DNA of 64,000 bases from positions 1 to 64,000 of the forward strand of contig NZ_VUNS01000002.1 of NCBI RefSeq assembly GCF_009695545.1, read 5' to 3'. The position numbers and the translations under genes were made by a program. The notes below the pieces were generated by a model. That model ran no database searches. It was not told where the DNA came from and saw only the letters and a program-made list of their open reading frames with translations. The DNA comes from Victivallis lenta (GTDB taxonomy: Bacteria; Verrucomicrobiota; Lentisphaeria; Victivallales; Victivallaceae). Positions 60,382 through 64,000 of this stretch are shown here, piece by piece. The stretch's first letter is position 1; each line of letters starts with the position of its first letter.

Positions 60382-60999
60382 GTGGACGCAGATTTCCGGA
60401 TGATCGCCGAAGAGCTGGTCCGCCGCCGCGAGCACGATTTTTCCGTGCGGGAACGCCTGCTCGAAGCAGGGCGGCTGAATGACGGCTACGACCCCGAAAT
60501 GGAGGCGGTCCATCTCGGCAACGCCGCCTGGCTCGAAGCCGTCGTCGAAAAATACGGCTACCCGACCATCGGCCGGGTCGGGGCGGACGCCTCGAACGCG
60601 GCATGGCTCATCATCCAGCACGCCATCAGCCGCCCCGCCTTCCTGCGCCGGATGCTCGCCGTGCTCCGCTCCCAGCCGGAACACGAGGCCGACCCGAAAA
60701 ACGCGGCTTACCTTGAGGACCGCATCCGGATGTATGAAGGAAAGCCGCAGCGCTACGGAACCCAGTTCGACCGGGACGACGACGGCCTGCTTTCGCCCGT
60801 CCCGTGCGACGACCCGGCACTGGTCGACCGCCGCCGCGCCGCGCTCGGCCTGCCCCCGCTCGCCGAAGTCACCGCCGAAATGCGCAAGCGGGACACGAGG
60901 CGCCCGACCCGGGAGGAGCTCGAACGGCACCGCGCCCGCTGCCGGGCCTGGCTCATCGAAACCGGATGGCGGATTCCGCCGCAGGAGAACAGCCGATGA
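60382..60999 (+). CDS. DUF6624-like protein of unknown function
   Basis: A 205-residue soluble protein. YGYPTIGRVGADASNAAWLIIQHA and AYLEDRIRMYEGKPQRYGTQF, in part, match the recurring pattern of DUF6624 (Y-G-x-P, Q-H, DR, YGTQ), from memory. The function is not known. GTG 60382, with a GGGGAA site 8 bases upstream, is the likely start; an ATG 6 codons later is possible. It overlaps the MATE gene by 4 bases (ATGA). Confidence 0.68.
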   Translation: MDADFRMIAEELVRRREHDFSVRERLLEAGRLNDGYDPEMEAVHLGNAAWLEAVVEKYGYPTIGRVGADASNAAWLIIQHAISRPAFLRRMLAVLRSQPEHEADPKNAAYLEDRIRMYEGKPQRYGTQFDRDDDGLLSPVPCDDPALVDRRRAALGLPPLAEVTAEMRKRDTRRPTREELERHRARCRAWLIETGWRIPPQENSR

Positions 61000-62324
61000 A
61001 CCGGCTCGGCAACTGCGAAATCTTCCGGGTCGCCGGCCCGATTCTCCTCAGTCTCCTGTTTCAGCAGATGATCGGCCTCACCGACACCGCCTTTCTCGGA
61101 CGGGTCGGAGAAGTCGAGCTCGGAGCCGCCGCGCTCGGCAGCGTCTGGTTTCTCGCCGTCTACATGCTCGGCTTCGGCTTCAGCGTCGGCGTGCAGATCC
61201 TGATCGCGCGCTGCAACGGCGAAGGACACCACAGCGAAATCGGCCGGATTTTCTATTCCGGAATCGCGTTCCAGCTCCTGCTGGCCTGCATCGTGTTCGC
61301 GCTCTCCCGGCTGCTGTCGCCGCTCCTGCTGCCCCGCATGATCCGTTCCCCGGAGGTCTGTGCGGCCACGGCGAGCTATCTCGAATACCGCAGTTACGGA
61401 TTCTTCTTCGTCTACCTGGCGGTCATGTTCCGCGCCTTTTACGTCGGCATCACCCGCACGCACATCCTGACCTTCAACTCCGTCGTCATGGTGCTGGCCA
61501 ACGCCGTACTCAACTACGCGCTGATCTTCGGCAAATTCGGTTTCCCGGCCATGGGAATCGCCGGCGCCGCCATCGCCTCAAGCGCGGCGGAGCTTTTTTC
61601 CGTGCTTTTCTACTGCATTTACACGCGCTGCCGGGTCGACCTGCACAAATACCGGCTCGAAAAGATATTCACCTTCGATTTCGCCGTTCTGCGGCGCGTG
61701 CTGAATCTTTCGGTGTGGACCATGCTCCAGTCGTTCGTTTCGGTCAGCGTCTGGTTCTTCTTTTTCATCGCGGTCGAACATCTCGGAGAGCGTCCGCTCG
61801 CCGTGATCAACCTCGTCCGCAACGTCTCGGCTCTCGTTTTCATCTTCACGAACGCCTTTGCCACGGCGGCAAGCTCGCTGGTCAGCAACCTGATCGGCGC
61901 GGACCGCACCGATGAAGTCATGGAACTCGGGCGGCGCATCGCCGTGCTCGCCCTCGTCATCGTCTCCCCGTTCCTGCTCTTCGTCGCGCTGTTCCCGCAG
62001 ACCGTTCTCGGCGTCTTCACCGGGAATGCGGAGCTGATCGCCGCCGCGGCCGGAACGCTGATCGTCATGGCCGCGATCCAGCCGCTCCAGATCGTCGCCG
62101 GAATCTGGTTCAACGTCGTCTCCGGCACAGGCAGCACCCGGACCGCGCTTTTCATCGAAGTCGGCACACTGCTGGTCTACCTCGTCTCAGTCTGGTACAT
62201 TGTCCTTTTCCGCCGGCTCGGAACCGGCTGGTGCTGGAGCACCGAATTCTATTACAGCTTCGTCATGCTCGCCGCGTCCCTCTGGTATCTGAAGAAAGCC
62301 CGCTGGCAGGGCCGCCGAATCTGA
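60996..62324 (+). CDS. MATE-family efflux transporter
   Basis: A 442-residue membrane protein with about 12 helices. FRVAGPILLSLLFQQMIGLTDTAFLGRVGEVELGA, in part, is the classical MATE opening, and the second half (VLRRVLNLSVWTMLQSFVSVS) repeats it, as expected of two six-helix bundles. MATE pumps export cationic compounds using sodium or protons; the DinF/NorM subgroup is not clear. AGGAG lies 9 bases before ATG 60996. The frame upstream is part of the DUF6624 gene. Confidence 0.87.
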   Translation: MNRLGNCEIFRVAGPILLSLLFQQMIGLTDTAFLGRVGEVELGAAALGSVWFLAVYMLGFGFSVGVQILIARCNGEGHHSEIGRIFYSGIAFQLLLACIVFALSRLLSPLLLPRMIRSPEVCAATASYLEYRSYGFFFVYLAVMFRAFYVGITRTHILTFNSVVMVLANAVLNYALIFGKFGFPAMGIAGAAIASSAAELFSVLFYCIYTRCRVDLHKYRLEKIFTFDFAVLRRVLNLSVWTMLQSFVSVSVWFFFFIAVEHLGERPLAVINLVRNVSALVFIFTNAFATAASSLVSNLIGADRTDEVMELGRRIAVLALVIVSPFLLFVALFPQTVLGVFTGNAELIAAAAGTLIVMAAIQPLQIVAGIWFNVVSGTGSTRTALFIEVGTLLVYLVSVWYIVLFRRLGTGWCWSTEFYYSFVMLAASLWYLKKARWQGRRI

Positions 62325-62337
62325 CGCAACGCGCGCA

Positions 62338-63186
62338 TCACTCTTCCGCCGCGAACTCTTTCAGCAACGCGATCTCCTTCGCCCAGAGCGTTTCGTCCGG
62401 CGTCTCGAGGATGAGCGGGATGCCGTCGAATCGGTCGTCCGCCAGCAGCCGGCGGAAGAAATCGAGCCCGAGCTCGCCTTTGCCGATGCTGTTGTGCCGG
62501 TCGAGCCGGCCGCCGAGGACGCTCTTCGAATCGTTCAGGTGCATGCCCTGAAGATATTCGAATCCGATCAGGCGTTCAAATTCCGAAAAGGTCTTTTCAT
62601 ATCCCTCCGGCGTAGCGAGATCGTAGCCGGCCGCATAGGTGTGGCAGGTGTCGAGGCAGACGCCGACGCGGCCGGGCCGGTCGGTCAGCTCCAACATCGC
62701 CGCAATCTGCTCGAAGGCGAAACCGACGTTCGTCCCCTGCCCTGCGGTATTCTCAAAAACCGCGCAGACATTCGGAACCGTATCAACCGCCTCGCGGACG
62801 CTCGCAGCAATCAGCTTCAGGTCCTCCTCGAGCGTCACCTCCTTCAGATGGCTGCCGGGATGGAAATTCAGCTTCACAAGCCCGAGCGCGTCGCAGCGCT
62901 TCAGCTCGTCGATAAAGGCCGCAAGCGAACGCTTCCGCTTCTCCGCATCCGGCTGGCCGAGGTTGATCAGATAGGTGTCGTGCGGCAGGATCAGTTCCGG
63001 TTTGTAGCCGTATTTTTCACAATTCGCCCGAAAGGCCGCAATCGACTCCTCCGCCAGCGGCGGCGCGCTCCACTGACGCTGGTTCTTCGTGAACATCGCA
63101 AACGCGGTCGCGCCGATCCCGTGTGCATTCAGCGGCGCGTTTTCAACACCGCCCGAAATGCTGACATGTGCTCCGATATATTTCAT
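62338..63186 (-). CDS. nfo: Endonuclease IV (AP endonuclease)
   Basis: A 282-residue zinc-dependent AP endonuclease. YIGAHVSISGGVENAPLNA is the family opening, then LNFHPGSHL, ENTAGQGTNVGF (Glu ligand), VCLDTCHTYAAGYD and HLNDSKSVLGGRLDRHNSIGKG supply the trinuclear zinc ligands. It nicks DNA at abasic sites. ATG 63186 has AGAGGAG 7 bases upstream; six open codons precede it. It overlaps the upstream gene by 4 bases (ATGA). Confidence 0.94.
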   Translation of the reverse strand: MKYIGAHVSISGGVENAPLNAHGIGATAFAMFTKNQRQWSAPPLAEESIAAFRANCEKYGYKPELILPHDTYLINLGQPDAEKRKRSLAAFIDELKRCDALGLVKLNFHPGSHLKEVTLEEDLKLIAASVREAVDTVPNVCAVFENTAGQGTNVGFAFEQIAAMLELTDRPGRVGVCLDTCHTYAAGYDLATPEGYEKTFSEFERLIGFEYLQGMHLNDSKSVLGGRLDRHNSIGKGELGLDFFRRLLADDRFDGIPLILETPDETLWAKEIALLKEFAAEE

Positions 63187-63986
63187 AGATGCTCTCCTCT
63201 CCACAGTGCGTCACAGGTTTCCACCATGCGCCGGACCGAAATTTCGTGGCCGACGCAGTTCATTTCATTCTGCACGCTCATCAGCCGCGGCGACTGTCTG
63301 AGCAGCGGAATCTTCTCCGCCCAGTCGATCGTGCCGAGCCCCGGCAGCGTATGCGCGTCGTTCAAACCGTCGTTGTCGTGCAGATGGCAGCAGACGATAT
63401 GGGGCGTCAGCCGCTCGAGAATCCGCTCCTGCAGCTGCGGCTTTCCGTGCCAGAGGGTGTCGCGGATATATTCGCACAGCATGTCCGGCCGTTTGCCGGG
63501 CGTCGCGGTCATGACGTTCTCGTGCCCGGAGTCGTAGCAACAGCCGAGATACGGCGAATCGATCCGTTCGAAAATCGCCAGCAGCTCCCCGATCGTGTCG
63601 GTCGGAGCGATGATGTTCTCGATCGCCACGGTCACTCCGGCTTTCTCCGCCGCCGGGAGCAGCTCCTCAAGCGCCGCGACGGCGAGGTCGCGCAGCACCG
63701 GCACCGGCGGGGCGTCCGCGCGTTTGCAGATCGAATCCCCGATATGGATCACGATGCTGCCGGCGCCGGCCTCCCCGGCGGCTTCGATCATGCGTTTCTG
63801 ATTCCGCAGCATGAGTTTCCGCGCATCGGAATCCGTCTCGTTCAGGTCCCAGGCGTTTCCCCACGGCGCATGGGCGCCGTCGAAACGCATGCTGAACCGG
63901 GAACAGAGCGAAAGCACCGATTTGCGGAACTCCGGCTCTTCCGCAAAGCGGGGCAGGAGAAAGTGGGTCAGAATCAGCCGGTTCAC
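63183..63986 (-). CDS. Sugar phosphate isomerase/epimerase-like TIM-barrel protein (start may lie beyond the window)
   Basis: At least 267 residues of an AP-endonuclease-2-like (xylose isomerase-like) barrel. VAIENIIAPTDTIGELLAI, GCCYDSGHENV, HIVCCHLHDNDGLNDAHTLPGLGTIDW and the final NEMN match the Glu/Asp/His metal ligands of this superfamily (E of IEN, D-x-x-H, H of HLHD, E). The GTG at 63986 is the only visible start and lacks a ribosome site. The frame remains open to the right edge, so the true start may be outside. The substrate is unknown. Confidence 0.75.
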   Translation of the reverse strand: MNRLILTHFLLPRFAEEPEFRKSVLSLCSRFSMRFDGAHAPWGNAWDLNETDSDARKLMLRNQKRMIEAAGEAGAGSIVIHIGDSICKRADAPPVPVLRDLAVAALEELLPAAEKAGVTVAIENIIAPTDTIGELLAIFERIDSPYLGCCYDSGHENVMTATPGKRPDMLCEYIRDTLWHGKPQLQERILERLTPHIVCCHLHDNDGLNDAHTLPGLGTIDWAEKIPLLRQSPRLMSVQNEMNCVGHEISVRRMVETCDALWRGEHL

Positions 63987-64000
63987 GCCGTTGTCGCGGA

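Noticed and set aside
1-64000. tRNA, rRNA genes and CRISPR arrays
   Set aside because: No tRNA-type TTC-loop plus acceptor pairing, no rRNA-like stretch and no regularly spaced direct repeats were seen by eye.

Overview
The window looks like chromosome of a GC-rich, anaerobic, Gram-negative-type bacterium of the PVC group, most probably Lentisphaerota (Victivallis-like). This placement is inference from gene content: a four-gene prepilin cassette resembling the Verru_Chthon A-D families, a class III (oxygen-sensitive) ribonucleotide reductase with its activase, a 4Fe-4S aldo/keto reductase, a capsule locus led by a NusG-like antiterminator, and an AsmA-like outer-membrane biogenesis protein. 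No rRNA, tRNA or CRISPR array was recognised.

Region 1 (1-22443, minus strand) is a surface-polysaccharide locus. A near-consensus promoter (22416-22443) is followed by a ~400-nt leader with a short leader ORF and two strong hairpins, then a NusG/RfaH-like antiterminator, a UDP-HexNAc 6-dehydrogenase, and a tightly packed series: RraA-fold aldolase, ATP-grasp ligase, amidohydrolase, FdtA-like ketoisomerase, FdtB-like aminotransferase, hexapeptide acyltransferase, DUF1796 protein, Wzx flippase, GT2, O-antigen ligase/polymerase, GT4, CapA-like protein, a GT39-like membrane glycosyltransferase split in two, a CapK/PaaK-type adenylating enzyme, an opine dehydrogenase, GT4 and GT2. It ends in a CapD-like dehydratase cut by an IS5-type element that runs off the window. 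The opine dehydrogenase-adenylating enzyme pair plus ATP-grasp and aldolase suggests a polymer carrying an unusual amino-acid- or opine-derived substituent.

Region 2 (22794-28951, minus) holds a coupled trio (U32 peptidase, XPB-like helicase, small membrane protein), two secreted LA_2272-type repeat proteins, and an RluA-type pseudouridine synthase with its own promoter. Region 3 (29137-32161, plus) is nrdD-nrdG; its promoter carries two NrdR-like boxes exactly 31 bp apart. Directly behind it, on the minus strand, lies a ~611-nt group IIC intron without a reverse transcriptase (32188-32798), sitting just after the terminator hairpin of the next cluster. Region 4 (32802-38354, minus) is the prepilin cassette with promoter and terminator.

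Region 5 (38534-62324, mostly plus) is mainly housekeeping: FKBP isomerase, AraC regulator, LD-carboxypeptidase, panB (minus), RNase R, a GH63-like glycosidase, HD hydrolase plus Ser/Thr kinase, pyrF, der, an AsmA-like giant, TatD, NudC, rsmG, an Fe-S aldo/keto reductase (minus), flavodoxin, a DUF6624 protein and a MATE transporter. Region 6 (62338-64000, minus) has endonuclease IV and a sugar isomerase-like TIM-barrel protein that may run off the right edge.
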